In this document: positions 13,035 through 25,519 of the stretch, piece after piece
Numbering within the stretch: position 1 is the stretch's first letter
Layout of the letters: the number at the start of each line of letters is the position of its first letter
Origin: Apiotrichum sp. Y4204
Lineage: Eukaryota > Basidiomycota > Tremellomycetes > Trichosporonales > Trichosporonaceae
Direction: 5' to 3'
DNA length: 64,000 nt
Assembly: GCA_025531455.1 (NCBI GenBank)
Contig: JAMYHL010000107.1
Coordinates: forward strand, 56,391-120,390
Program-made: the position numbers and the translations under genes
The notes under the pieces: generated by a model
Database searches by the model: none
Told to the model about the DNA's origin: nothing
What the model saw: the letters and a program-made list of their open reading frames with translations, nothing else

Positions 13035-16000
13035 GAGTTTTTTTTGTTGACGGTTAAAGTGTCACTTGGAACGTTGGTAGTGTCCAAACGAGCAGCGAGC
13101 ACGGAGCGGGTGAGAGCGAGCAGCAGCAGCAGCAACCAGCATCCAGCATCCAGCAAAGCTGCCAGCCAGCCCGCCAGGCAGCAAGAGCCAGGACCGAGCG
13201 GCCATTGACCAGCCAGGGATCGTTCACCAGCCAGGGAGCATCCCATCCAGCCAGGAGAGTCCTCAGCCAAGCCAGCCAGACGCACTCTGCCAACCACCGT
13301 GCAAAGTCTTGTCCATACAAGTCAATCGAGCCCACCATACAATTCAAGTCGCTGGCTGGGCGATTATCTTTCCCTGGGCGCATTTCTTTACCAGAAGCTG
13401 TCCCAGACTTATCCAGACATCGATCGACGCAAATTATCATTAGGCGGCACCAGAATTTTGTAATGGCTATTCCAGTCGAAAAAAATACGAGGGTCGCGTT
13501 CCTGGAAGGAACGTGGTCTCATAATGCCGAGTGTGGCTTTCCCACCGGCGTTATTCTTAACACCGAAAGTTCCGCTCCAGTCCAAATTGGTCTCCACTGC
13601 TGTCACCTGATTATTTTGATTTTTTGCCTGATCCTCTCGCTGATCGCTTTTCCAGAGCTCCAGAGAGTGTCGTCACCCACCGCAGTGATTGCCACTCGGA
13701 TCGCCACCCTTCAAACAGCAACAGCAGTAGTGCAGTCGTTTGTCCCTATCAATCTCTCGATCCATGTTCTTTGCCTCTCTACCCCGTCCACCAACCTCAC
13801 AAGACTCGTGTCCCTCGACTGACATCAGTCCTCATCAGTACCACGCCCTTTCAGCGGCTTCTCTACATCCCCAATTACTCACCCACCGGCTCACTCATTG
13901 ACTCCCCAGCAGGTGCAAGGGTCAATGCACCATCAGCAGCAGCATCAAGTACCCTGCCCGCTGGGAACCCAAGAACCAGCGAGCAACCGAAGCTCAAAGC
14001 GCTGGGAAAAGGTGCAACAACATTCCCCCATCTTCCCGATGGACCGGATGGTCGGGCCAAAACGGCGTAGCATCAGAGGAAGGTAGGACCTCCCGGGCAA
14101 TGGGAATACAATGGCGAACACGGTGTAAAAGGACACGAGCGAGAAGCGCAAAGTAGGGACGGACACGCTGCAACATGGACCTCAGGAACAGGAACCATTC
14201 CCATCATGTCTTGGCGGATTTCTCTCGCCGCCTGGAGATTGCGCAAGGACGCGACGCGCTGTACGCAATCATTCCCCCACTCTCCATTCGTTCTCGCACC
14301 CCCCAGCCACCCCATCGTCCGCCCGTTTACGTGGAGCGCGTGCTGAACTCTGCACTCCTCCCAAACTGTGGCATTCCCCTGCCTCTCAGAGCTTCTCTGC
14401 TTCCTCAAGATCTTGACCAACAGCCGGATGGGACGTGCAGCTGAACTAATAAAAGCCACATACCGCAGCGAACGCTAAGTCTTGCCAGGCAGGCAAGACC
14501 TGGCTGACCTTGGTTCTTAAGGGGCCTCTCAGATCTGGGTGGAGCTTTCGACATATCCCCATCAGTGACAAGTTATCGATTGCTCCTCGAGAGTCTCGGA
14601 TGGGGCATTGCACAGACCACTGTGGCAGTGGGGAGTGGACATTTCTGACATTTCTCCGCGGGCTGCATGGTCGTTTGATGGTCTGGTGACCTAGCCCAAG
14701 TCTAGCTCCGTACAGGCTCATAATGCTGAGGACAACTGTTCCGCACAAGCCGCTGCGCCACGGTTTGGAATTCTGGAACATGATTCGTCATGAGGTACAA
14801 GCGCTGACGCAGGCGGAGTGGACGCTCCCGAGCTATTTGGTCGCTCGATAGATAGCCCCCCGGCCGCGAACGCGATCTGTCCATCAGCGTAAGGCTAACT
14901 GGTCCTCACACTTGTCCTACTGAACCTTGACGCAGACCTCTTCTCGCACTATCAACCCCACCACGCACTGGCTCAAAATGGGTGGTAAATTCCACCTAAA
15001 GCTAAATATTGGGTCTGATTCCCAATATCCCAGATACTAAGCAGTGTTGTCTCCACGGTTTCATTTCGCGGCCCTGGAGGCGCCGCGGCTTGACGCCACC
15101 AGTGGACGTGTCGCGCCTGCGGAGGTGAGGCAGTGGCTGCTCTGTACCGCAATGACCACTTCCATCGGCACAGCAACTCCGCTCTGCGACTCCACAATAA
15201 CTTTACAGCAATGCAGCTGAGCCTGGAGAAAATAATGTTGGAATGAGGGTGAATGAAGAGAAGGTGAGTGGTAGTTAACAAGATCCATCAACAACTCTTC
15301 TTGATTGCGCACGGCCATACTTCTCTGTGTCTGATTTGCACTCAAGCTCATGCGGGAACCTTGAGGGAACCGACCTCGGCCCCGGTATCCGCTGAGGAAC
15401 TGCTGGTTTTCATCAAGCTCTTGTGTCGGCAACCGGCCCCAAAGCCGGCTTGTCAAGGGATACAGAAAACACAGTCCCAGCCATTTCTCACCCGACCCCG
15501 TTTCCTTATTCCCAATCGACATCAGGACTCGGGATTCCCGTGTTCCTTCTCCTAAACCCCCAAACTCCCGGCTTCTCTACCCAGGGTACCGCTGAAAGCA
15601 GAGCGCAGCCCATTGCGTGCCTGTCAAGCCTCGCTGATAACAAGCGTGAACTAGTCTGCTGTACGTACTGCAAACTGCGTTATCAATCATTTATTGTGGG
15701 GACGCGGCCTGTGCTCGCTCTGCATGTCTTGGGGACCACAAACTTCTCGCACCCATCGTGCCCTGGTCCACTGGCATTTTTCTGCAGGCCATGGCTGCCC
15801 TCACCGGCCTGTGGCCGCATTCGAGATCCTAGATGAGGTGCAATCGTGCTGAGGGCTCACATCACGCGATCTCGACATCGATTTTCGCATCGCGTTGCGT
15901 CCCATGAAGCCGCTCCGCCCAGTTTTTGTCTCTCTCTATTCGCACAGCATTCCGTCAGTATGTTACGGCTGGGCTGCGGTAGCGAGTAGAGATGATCGCC

Positions 16001-16911
16001 ACGCGCCACGCCACGGCGCGTGCTCGACCTGGGACAGGAAACAAGCACCAGTCCCACATACCTCCCGTCCACTAACACACACACACAAAGCCACGCAGGC
16101 ACGCCGACGACTAGCTCCAGTTCTCCCCCACTGCGTGCGTTCCAGCACTCCTTTGACGGAATGCTGGCCACTGCGCAGAGTGGACTACCGAATGCAACTA
16201 GTCCCACCGCCGGCCCGCGGCTCCCCACTGCCTCGAGGCCCGCGTCACCCGGCTGGCCGCCACCGCGCAGAGCTGAGTCTTTGCTGTCAGCTAGCCTTGT
16301 TCGCACTGGGAATGAAACGGGGTCTGCTCGTGCGCTGCTGCATGTGTGCACCTCCAGACGGCACACTCTCCACACTCTGCGGGGGATTCAGGCTTGTTTT
16401 CCTGCACGTCATCCCTCAATTTCCCCCTTGAGATTCCTCGGTCGTCGCCAAGCTTGGCATCGAGTCCGGTCCGCGACAGTCGCAGTGAAACTACTCTATG
16501 TTTGTATCACAACAGACACGACACCCTGTTGTCGTCACTCCTACGCCTTTTTTTCCGATAAGTCTGAGCGTCAGTCACTTTGCCACTGAGCGGTCCGGCT
16601 CGTTATTTGGACTTACTTCTCTTCTTCTAGATCACGCTCCCCGCAGTTCGGCAGTTCTTCTGTCCTGCAACAACACCATTATCCTCTTTATATCATATAA
16701 TCTGTTCTTAAAGTTATATATATTTATTTATATTTATATTATTTTCCACTCGTTCAATTCGGCTTTTGTGCACCTCGATCTCGATCTGGCGCGAGCCGCG
16801 AGCAGGGTCTGAGTTCTGGGTCCCGCCGGTCCGGGGGGACAAAGGGAACGAGGGAACGACCGCAGACAGAGCACAGAACACACAGACGCCGCCGCCGCGA
16901 GGCAGTACCCC

Positions 16912-17245
16912 TCGAGCCTCGAGCCTCGAGCCCCCGATCCTCGATACCTTGATACCTCACCCGGCGGACATCCTCGCCTCGCCTGACGGGAGTGCAAGTG
17001 CAAGTGCAAGTGCAAGCTCAAGTGCAAGTTCACAGTCGAGTTCAAGCTAAAGATCAAGCTGTACATGAAAACAACCACACTCGCATGAACGAGAAAGACG
17101 CGTCGTTCATACCTCTCCATCACCTTCTTCCATCCTCATCGGCTACGCTCATATACACGCGAGCCTCAAGGCCATACAGTAATCACAGCCATAGCGTGTC
17201 TTCCACAGCCATAGCCATAGCCATAGTCCTAGTCCCAGCCCATAG
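16912..17245. repeat. Short tandem repeats in leader of GATA gene
   Basis: Three small arrays: CTCGAGC units (16911-16932), GTGCAA hexamers (about 16991-17030), and CCATAG hexamers (about 17207-17226). All lie upstream of the first ATG of the GATA gene. Confidence 0.6.
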
Positions 17246-17304
17246 CCCACTTCTGCTCGCTCTTCCCAAGCCCCCGCGGCGCCATCCCCGCTCAGCGAGC
17301 AGCC

Positions 17305-19782
17305 ATGCGCGCCCGCCAGCTCCCCCCGCTTTCCCAGCTCTCCCAGCTCCCCCAACACCAGCCCCAGCCCCATCATTCGGAACAGCACACTCTCCTTCTT
17401 CCCCCACTCGCGCCATCATCTTCGCCGAGCTCGACATCAGAGCAAATCTCACAAACCTCGCACACCTCGGACAGCTCGCACTCGCACTCGCACATCTCGC
17501 TCGCGCCGCCATCATTCTCCTCGTCGCCGAGCTCAGAGCAGGTATCCACCCCGCTCCCGACCGCCCCTCCTTCCCCTTCTCCGGGTCTAGCTTCTCCCAC
17601 CGCGCCGTCCCCAGACTGGACAGGTTTCCTCAATCTCGACGGCATGTCCCCGGGCCTGCCCCCGCCGTGGGCCTCGGCCTCGTTCCCCGGCGAACTCGTC
17701 GCCAGCGCTACGGCCAGTGAGAATGAAGAGCCGACGAGTACGCGGTACGACCCCCTCGCGCCGATGCTGGGCCCGCGGAGTATCCAGAGTCTCCTCAATC
17801 ACCATGTGCGCCGTAACCACCCCGCGGATCAGAGGTGCGTGTTCTGGAGCGGGGCTGGGAATGGGGGATAGTTGGACATTACGCATGGCACGCGCACGGT
17901 TCCGTCCCCCTGGACACTTGACACTTCACAGTCCTCAGTCCACAGTCCACAGTCATATCATAGCGCTGATCACACAGCTCGCACTCCCCGCCGCTCAAGA
18001 CGCTCCCGTTCCCAGACGACGTGGGGTGAGTTCTTTACGCTCTTTTCTTGTTTGTTGCTCGTGCCACACACCACTCCCCCGCAACGTCTGGCGCCCTCCA
18101 CATTCCGCCACTTAAGCTTCTTTTTCTGATCTGGCGTCCTGGCGTCCCTGTGGCGAAACAGAAAAACAAAAAAAAAAGAAAAGAAATGGCAGACGGGCCT
18201 AGACAGACAGCGTGTCGGATACAGCACACGACACTCAGCATACATCAGACCACGAGAGCATGCAGAGCCTGCAGAGCTCGCCTCCTCGCCCCCTTGTAAA
18301 TACCATCCACTAACGAATGCAGATACCGCCGGCCGCCGCACACCTCGCCGCGCGCATACCAGCTGCACGTCCCCGCCGAGCGCGTGCCGCCGCTGCCGCT
18401 GCCGCTGGCACCCCTCGGCCTCGGCCTCGACCCACTGCCGGGACATGGCGACAGGCTGCCCTCGCCGCTGTATTTCACCCATGACGAGCCCTCGCTCTCG
18501 ACTTCGCCGCCCCTCGCCTCCGGATCGGGGTCGGCTTCCGGCCCCTCTACCTCCGCTTCGGGCGGCTCGGGGTCCGCACTCCCCACGCTCCCAACGCTAC
18601 CTCCCCTCCCTCCCCTCCCGGCGCGATACTATGACCGCGTAGCCCGATACTGGCCGCCGATCCACGTGCGCATGGGCTCCAGTGCATGGGACCAACAGAC
18701 CGTCGCGCCCGAGACGTTTGGGGTATGGAAACGCACTGCCACGGCGGGGGAGGCCGCAATCTCTCCGATGGAAAGCACGTATTCGCGCGGGAGCGACGCG
18801 GGGGGTAGCTACGAGCGCTACGTGTCCGAATACGAGTATCCAGAGTATGTCGATGCGGACGGCGACGTGCCCATGCAGATTCCGATGCCGGACGCGTGGA
18901 CGAGCAACATGGATACTCTGGCGGCTGTGGCGGCCACGTCCCCCCGCAGCGGCGAGTTTCCCTCGACAGCATCAGCAACAGCGCTCCCTCTGCCGCTCCC
19001 ACACCCGCTCCCGCTCCCGCTGCCGGCGACACCGCGCCGCAAGCCCAAACTGTCCGGTACGCCGCCCAAGCCGAACCGCAACACGCACAGTTTTGGGGAA
19101 CACGAGACGTTTGAGGCCGAGGCGGGCATGGTCGTCGCCGGGTGGCGGTTCACGGACAGCTCGGACGTGCAGGGCGATTTTGTGAGATTGAGAAAATAAG
19201 TAAAGGGGGAGGCTGATGGTTAGGATATCCGGATCTGTAACGTGTGCAAGACGGACCGGCCGGGAGCGAATACGTGGCGCCGGTCTCTGGACGACAAGCA
19301 TATCGTGAGTTACTAGATCCAAAGCTGTTTCTGACACCCAGTTGTGTAATAAATGCGGTATCTTCCAACGCACGCACCACCGCGACCGGACGCGCCGGCC
19401 CGACGACCACCGCGCGGTATACACCGTTGCGGAGCTGCGGTGCCGTGTGCCGGGGCAGCAGAAGCTGGACGGGGCGCGCGCGGCCGCGGACGTGAGTCGC
19501 GAGCGGGAGATGCGGGAGAGGGAGAAGGAGCGCGCGAGGGAGGGGGATACAGACGAGTGGGAGAGCTCCGGAGAGGGGAGGGGGAAGGGCAAGGGAAAGG
19601 AAAAGGCCGCGAGTACCAGTGCGAGTGCCAGTCCGAAGAACAAGGCGAGTCCGAAGAAGACGCCGAAATCCGCCGCAAAACACGCCGAAGTCAAGGGGGC
19701 GCCGAGGACGCGCGTGCGCTCTCAACTCAAGAAACGCGTAAAGGGGCGCAGGAGGAAGGACGACGACGAGTACCAGCCATAA
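17305..19782 (+). CDS. GATA-type zinc-finger transcription factor
   Basis: Exons 17305-17834, 17978-18025, 18323-19181, 19224-19304 and 19342-19782; 652 aa. The first 480 residues are Ser/Pro/Gly-rich and probably disordered. The single finger is ICNVCKTDRPGANTWRRSLD, then DDKHI joined by splicing to LCNKCGIFQRTHHRDRTRR. The cysteines are about residues 484, 487, 508 and 511, giving C-X2-C-X20-C-X2-C; most fungal GATA fingers have X17 or X18. A strongly basic Lys/Arg tail follows. The finger is split by a 37-nt intron. The 48-nt second coding exon keeps frame whether included or skipped. Start: an in-frame stop at 17230-17232 leaves this as the first ATG. Target genes cannot be told. Confidence 0.88.
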
Positions 19783-20271
19783 AAGACGGCCTGGTGCCGC
19801 GCTGTGAAACCATTTCAGATTATCAGTAGCATTTATCTATACCCCCGAGGCATACCTGTCCCGATACCCATATCCTCAGACCTCCGACCTTCGACCCTCG
19901 ACCTTCGCCTCAGCGCCTCGGCATTGAACATTGTCTACATGAAACTCCGGCCATGTCCGCCATACCTCTGCCACCGATGCCTAATCAGCTTGTACACATA
20001 CTTCATGTGATGCCTTCGTTCTTCAGAATATTGCACGTTTTCCAGCTTGCAACAGAAGCGCTCGCGTCAGTCGCGCGTGTCAGTTCAGCGTTTAGCGAAC
20101 AGAAATGACCAGACTGTATCCTGTGTCGTCATACCACGCGACATCCCTGACCCCAACAAAGTTAACACCTCTCAACTAGACAGATCACACGTTCGTCGCG
20201 GCTCGCTGCGCTCGCCGCATTCGCGCATTACACAACGTCACATGCAATACAATACCACTGGAACAAGACGT
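19783..20271. other. Convergent intergenic region, GATA gene / SEC14
   Basis: About 490 bases between two 3' ends. Nothing recognised. Confidence 0.6.
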
Positions 20272-21803
20272 CTACGCGACAGGCGCGGGTGCGTCGCCGA
20301 CCTGGGCAACCTTGTTCCACGGGCCGGCGTTGGAGAGCGAGCAGCCGCCCACGCAGCGGCACGTTCCGCCGAGGTTCTCGGGCAGGTTCTCGGCGGGGAT
20401 GTACTTGAGGAGCTCGGTCTTGTAGTTTTTGCCGAGAATGTGGATCTTGCGCTGAGTCGCCTCGTCGAGCCACGGCTTGATCAGGCTCCACACGGTCGAG
20501 AACAGGTACGGCGCGTTGATGATAAACATGAAGCCCATAGTCTCGGGGTAGTGGTTCTGGCCAATGTTGGACGCGGCGCTGACGTAGTCCTTGACTGAAT
20601 GTCAGCGGGTCTAAATCGCAAGTCACCCACCCTTGTAGAAGGTCGAGATACCAGCGTTGTGCAGGTCAAGAATAGTGCACGACGTCTCGACGAGGTGGCC
20701 CTGCTGCGCAGAGCACGCCGTCAGGCGGTCACCAAGGAAGAGCTCGTACTCGTGCACGAGGTGCTTGAGCTGGCGCTCCTGGGTGGTGAGCTTGTAGAGG
20801 GCGTTGATGTCGAGCTTGCCGAGCTGCTCAATGTACACCGGGCGGCCCTCCTTGTCCGTCTTGTGGTAGAACTGGGGGTAGTACTGGTCGACCTTGGCCT
20901 GCTCGGGGTAGTCGAAGCCGTTCCTGTGTGTCAGAAGAGCGAGGTTGGGTGCAGGGCTGGGGAGAACCATGGGGAGATATGGGTCGAGACGTCACGCGAG
21001 ATGCGACGATGATAACGTGAAAATCGCAGAGATACTCTGCGTGTCGGAGAATTCAGAACTCCAGCACCTGCTGCCACAGCGGGCATTGACAAGACCCAGA
21101 GCAGCGCTGCGTCCATGCACGCGCTCACGGTTCTCCGTCCGCCTCGTCGCGGCCCCAACTCCCAGTTTCCTCCCCAGCGCGACTCACTTGCAGATCTCAT
21201 CGGCGCCAAACTCCTTGCGCCACTTCTCGTTGTTCTCCCACATGAGCTTGGCCTTCGGGATGTCAAACTTGCGGGCGCGGAGGAAGCGGAGGAGCGTGTT
21301 GTCGTCGAAGCGATCGCGGCCGACGGCGATCTTGGCGGCCTCGAGGTCTGCGGGGATAAGGCCCGCCTCGGTGAGCTCCTTGCGGAACTGGGCGAGCGCG
21401 GCCTCCTGGTTCGCGTCACTGTGGGGGTTAAGAGTGTGATGGTGGATGCGCGACGTGACGGAAGATGAAGATGTGTCACGGCGAGAGTGTTCGGTTTAAG
21501 CGTTTCGGGATTTGCAAGCGCGATGCATGGGTCGAGAGAGGTGCGGAGAATGGCGGCGGGGTCGACGGGGAAGACATCGGGCGAAGGAAGACACAAGAGG
21601 AAAGACAGATGCGGGGGTCAGGCAACGGTGCGTAGAGTGTCAGTAGTGGTCAAGCCGGGTCACCGCGCTCTCCGCCCCCACTTCCCCCAGCGACGTACAG
21701 GTGACCGGGGTGGCCGGAGAGGGGGTCGACGGCAGCGGCCTGCACGAAGTCAGCATGAACAGCTAGAAGATGCCAGGCGGGGGGTACTTACAGTGGCGGA
21801 CAT
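20272..21803 (-). CDS. SEC14: Sec14-type phosphatidylinositol/phosphatidylcholine transfer protein
   Basis: Cytosolic CRAL-TRIO lipid-transfer protein that sustains Golgi secretion. Exons on minus: 21803-21792, 21739-21699, 21418-21188, 20923-20631 and 20594-20272; 299 aa (budding yeast 304). The CRAL-TRIO N part has [20 protein letters not shown] and [11 protein letters not shown]; the lipid-binding part has [48 protein letters not shown] and [13 protein letters not shown]. All phases close. The first coding exon is only 12 nt (MSAT). The C-terminus ends [17 protein letters not shown], like other Sec14. Confidence 0.96.
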
Positions 21804-23712
21804 GGTGGATAGCGGGTTAGAGAATGGAGAGAAGGCGAGTTGCGCAGTAGTTGTGGTGGTGGTGGTGGTGGTGGTGGTGGTGGTGTATCCAGGACGGTTC
21901 TTCTATTGTGATCGTGGCTCGTATATCTGTCGTCGGGAGACTGAGAAAACAAAAAAACAGAAAAAAAGGATCGAGATTGAGTAAATAAAAAACTTGAACT
22001 GGAAGAGATGGAATGGAATTGTCGCGAGGAGAGACAGACGATGACACCAAAGCCGAGTGTGTCTCGAGACCGTGACAGCCAGCGAGCGTGGCAGGTGGCC
22101 CAGGTGGCTACAGTGGCACGACGGGGCGCACTGTACGAACAGGGGAGGACTAGGGCCCGATGACAACAAACCCAGAGGCTAGACAGACGGGAGCAGTGGG
22201 GAGACAGGTTACGCTGCGCATGGGCACCGGGCACCAGCGCCAAGGAGCCAGAAAGGGGGGGGAGGTGTCCAGGGACAACACAACACACACAGATGGCTCG
22301 AAAAAAATCAGGACGTGGAGCGCGTTGCCGGGACGATCAGAAATGTGTTTACGTAATATGAAATCATAGGTCTGATCACCTCTCCGATCGCTTGATCGCT
22401 TCTTCCCCGTGACGCTCTTCCTCTTTGGCCCCTGTCGCGCACCATTGCACCAGTGCACCAGTGCAACCCCACCTCCACGTCGTGAACAGAGCAACAACTG
22501 GACCTGACTCAGGTTGACGCAACACTACGATTTTTTTTTGTCTCGGACCAATCAGCCAGCGCAATAACAACACAACAACATAACAACACAGCGTAATAGA
22601 TATGAAAGAACGGATTTTCTAATGCTCTAGGCAAATCTTGGCTGTTTGACTGTTTTCCGAATCTTTTCAGCGTTCAGGATGAGATCGAGATATCGAGATG
22701 GACTCTTCTCCGAGCTACCCAAGCTCTGCCAGCGAATGACTCACTAATGAATAGTGCCGCGCATGGTGGTGGCATCAGTGACGTGATGGGATGTGACACG
22801 CTCAGCGCATCAGGCTGTGCTAGCTGTGCCAGATATCCAGATGTGCGAGCGGTGCTGTACAAAGTGCACGATTGCAGGACGTGACGCGGGCGCGCGGGCG
22901 ACGTGGGCTGCGGGGAATTGTCGGAATGCGGCACATGCGAGACATGCGAGACAAGAGGTGGGCGAGGGCGCCATGGGCGGTGATGGCGGTGACCATGGCG
23001 GATATGGCGATGGTTTTGGCGCTTGGCGCGTTGGCGACCCGCGACCGGCATGTTTTATCCTTTTGGCCTCCTGTCGTGTTTCGTTGAGGGGATCGGGAGG
23101 CCGCGAGTGAAACTGTAATTATCTGCGTCCCCTTCACCCTACCCCTTCACCCGTCGCCGTCGCCGAGAGCATCTACATCTCCTTGGTGCATAGTAGGCTA
23201 TAGCTGCATCTCCCCCCGAGAAGCATCTTCATATGAATCTTCATCCCCACCATCAGCTCATCCGTCTGTTTCATCACTCTCCATTCCACCACCATCTGCA
23301 ACCACAACGCCAACAACGCCCTCCGGCTGTGTAGAGAAATCGCTACGCCACCTTTCGTTGATTCTTTATTTTACCGTCGTCATTTACCGACTTTTATTGA
23401 TTATATTCGCGTGTAATTGACTTTTTCTACATTTATTACAACAGTCCCACGGCCAAGTAGTATTCCACGACGACAGCCAGCGCCATAGGAAAGTAGATTG
23501 TTGCCACTCTGTGCACCCAGCCACCCAGCACACATTCCTCCTCTCTCTCTCCGCTCTCTGCTTTTCCTGTGCTCCACCCACACCTGCCACACCTGCGCCT
23601 GTGCACACACACCTACTGTCCAACCCCACTCCATCGGCCGTACGCCTAGAGCCACAAACAACTCAAATAGGCCAACCCCGCCCAACCCCTTTACATCTCT
23701 TCCTCCTCTGCA
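21804..23712. other. Divergent intergenic region, SEC14 / PEF
   Basis: About 1.9 kb. Holds the SEC14 leader with a GGT trinucleotide run, purine/pyrimidine-biased tracts, and at the right end a C/T- and CACA-rich probable leader for the penta-EF-hand gene. No convincing ORF. Confidence 0.55.
21855..21884. repeat. GGT trinucleotide microsatellite (about 10 units)
   Basis: Pure GGT repeat on the plus strand (ACC on the SEC14 sense strand), about 50-80 nt upstream of the SEC14 start, so in its leader or core promoter. Confidence 0.9.
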
Positions 23713-25519
23713 ATGGCCTTTCTCGGTCGCCCATCAGCAGGCGACTCCCCTTTTGCCATTGGCGACCGCGCTCTCCGCGACACGTCCTCCCCCCAGCCCC
23801 CGCACCAGCGCTACCCCACCCCGCGCACAGGATCCCCCATGGCCGCACCATCGCCGTACGGCAGCGTGAGCGACGAGGCGCGCCGGCGCTACGAGGAGCG
23901 CTACGCAAGGAAACGGCAGGAGGAGGAGGCAAAGCGTGAGGAAGAGGCCCGCCAACAACAAATGCAGGCACAGGGCGGATACCCCCAACAAGGGCCGCCA
24001 GGCCAGCCAGGTGCCCCGGGCCAAGGGCAGCAGCAGTGGCAGCCCCGGCCGAGCGGAGGTGCGCCGTCGTACGGCGCCGCACCCAGCCCGACACAGTACC
24101 GTGGCCCTCAGCAGTTTGGCGGCCCGCCTCCCCAGCAAGGACAGCAGCGCCCGCCTAGCCAGCAACAGTACCAGCAACAGCAACCGCAGCGTCTTCCTCC
24201 CCAGCAGCAGTCTCAACAGTATCAGCAGCAGCCCCCTCAGCAGTACCAGCAGGCGCCGCCTCACCAGCAGGGCCCGCCGCAACAGTACCAGCAGCAGCCG
24301 CCGCACCAGCAGCCTCCTCCCCAGCAACAGCAAGCATACCAGCAGCCTGGCCAGCCGGGCCAGCCGCAGCGGCAGTACCCCCCGGGCCAGCAGGCCCCGG
24401 GCGGGTATCAGTCGCCGCCGCCGGGCCACCAGCACGGTGGATACCAGTCCCCGCCGCCGGGGCAGCAGCAGGGATACATGCAGCAGCGCCCCCAGTCACA
24501 GCAACAGCCGCCTCCCCAGCAGCAGCAGCAGTACGCTCAGCAGCAACAGCAGCAGCAGCAAATGCAGCGTCCCCAGTCACAGCAGGCTCCGCCCCGCGCC
24601 GAGGAGAACGAGCTGCAGGCACTGTGAGTATGGATGGGGAAGATTGGGTTTGGCAAGGAGCCGGCGCCGTGGCCCGCAGCGACACGCATCCCCTGCGTGC
24701 AGGGCAATCACACCCGACGCCGCTGCAGGGATCGCGAGATCCCAGAGGGCGTGGTCTGACCATGGGAAGCGACGCAGTGACGCGGCGATGCAGCGAGACA
24801 GCCAGACAGCCAGACAGCAGGCAGCGACTGACACACAGTTTCCAGCAGTTTGACCGCTCGCGCACCGGGCAGCTCAACTCGTGGGACCTGCAGCGCCTGC
24901 TCGAGAAGGACGCGACGATGGAGGCGCGCGAGGACTGCGTCAAGATGGTGAGTCGTGGTGCCCCAGGACACCCAGAACATGTTTCAGCGCCGAAGAACCA
25001 CCCACCGCGCAAGAACCGCTCTGACCAGCAGCTTATGAACATCTTTGACACGGACCGCAGCGGCTCCATCAACTTTATGGAGTTTGAGGGACTGTACCGT
25101 TACATCCAGGTGAGTGCGGCGAGCAGCTATGCCACAGAAAGCGAGCTGCACCAGGGCAGATCCGGTCGGTCACCACGACTCCCCCCGCTGACACCCAGGA
25201 CTGGCATGGCATCTTCCGCCGGTTCGACCAGGACGGCTCTGGGCTGATTGACCGCGGGGAGCTGCACACTGCGCTACAGGGCTTTGGCTTCAACCTCCCG
25301 CTCGACATGGTCGCCAAGCTGCAGAAGCGCTTCGCGCCGCCCCCGAGCGCGGGCCAGGCAAACGCCAACACGGGCATCAGCTTTGACCGCTTCCTCATGG
25401 CGTGCGTGACCGTCAAGCACTACACCGAGGCGTTCCGCCGCTTTGACACGACCAACACGGGCAAGGCGACGCTCGACTACAACACGTTCATGGACATTGT
25501 GATGGACGCGCCGAGCTAG
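23713..25519 (+). CDS. PEF1: Penta-EF-hand calcium-binding protein (peflin/ALG-2 family)
   Basis: Exons 23713-24623, 24839-24947, about 24996-25109 and 25199-25519; 484 aa. The N-terminal ~300 residues are Gln/Pro/Gly-rich with poly-Q runs (about 24150-24590), longer than in animal peflin. The C-terminal PEF domain has FQQFDRSRTGQLNSWDLQRL (EF1, Asp at position 12), LMNIFDTDRSGSINFMEFEG (EF2, canonical), FRRFDQDGSGLIDRGELHTA (EF3, canonical), a degenerate EF4 and a degenerate EF5 (FDTTNTGKATLDY). The domain binds Ca2+ and dimerises; fungal Pef1 is linked to polarity/budding. The exon-3 acceptor is uncertain: AAG at 24993-24995 or 25011-25013 keep frame, whereas the CAG at 24985-24987 does not. 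Confidence 0.9.

Larger units (their letters stand above)
12711..17304. other. Long gene-free region between RPL9 and the GATA gene
   Basis: About 4.6 kb. The left end is the RPL9 leader/promoter with CCAGC-type short repeats (13118-13270). From about 13.4 to 16.6 kb there are only short ORFs (up to 205 aa) with no recognisable domains. An AT-rich segment (16680-16745) is followed by GC-rich DNA with short tandem repeats, probably promoter and leader of the GATA gene. No tRNA or mobile-element gene recognised. Confidence 0.5.

Noticed and set aside
13205..13822. 205-aa plus-strand ORF with a hydrophobic stretch
   Set aside because: Begins in the repeat-rich RPL9 upstream region; one hydrophobic run by chance, no homology-like features or splice support.
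23734..25072. Long antisense ORFs (233 and 305 aa) over the Gln-rich part of the PEF gene
   Set aside because: Low-complexity Leu/Arg or Gly/Ala products opposite CAG-rich repeats; explained by the plus-strand gene.
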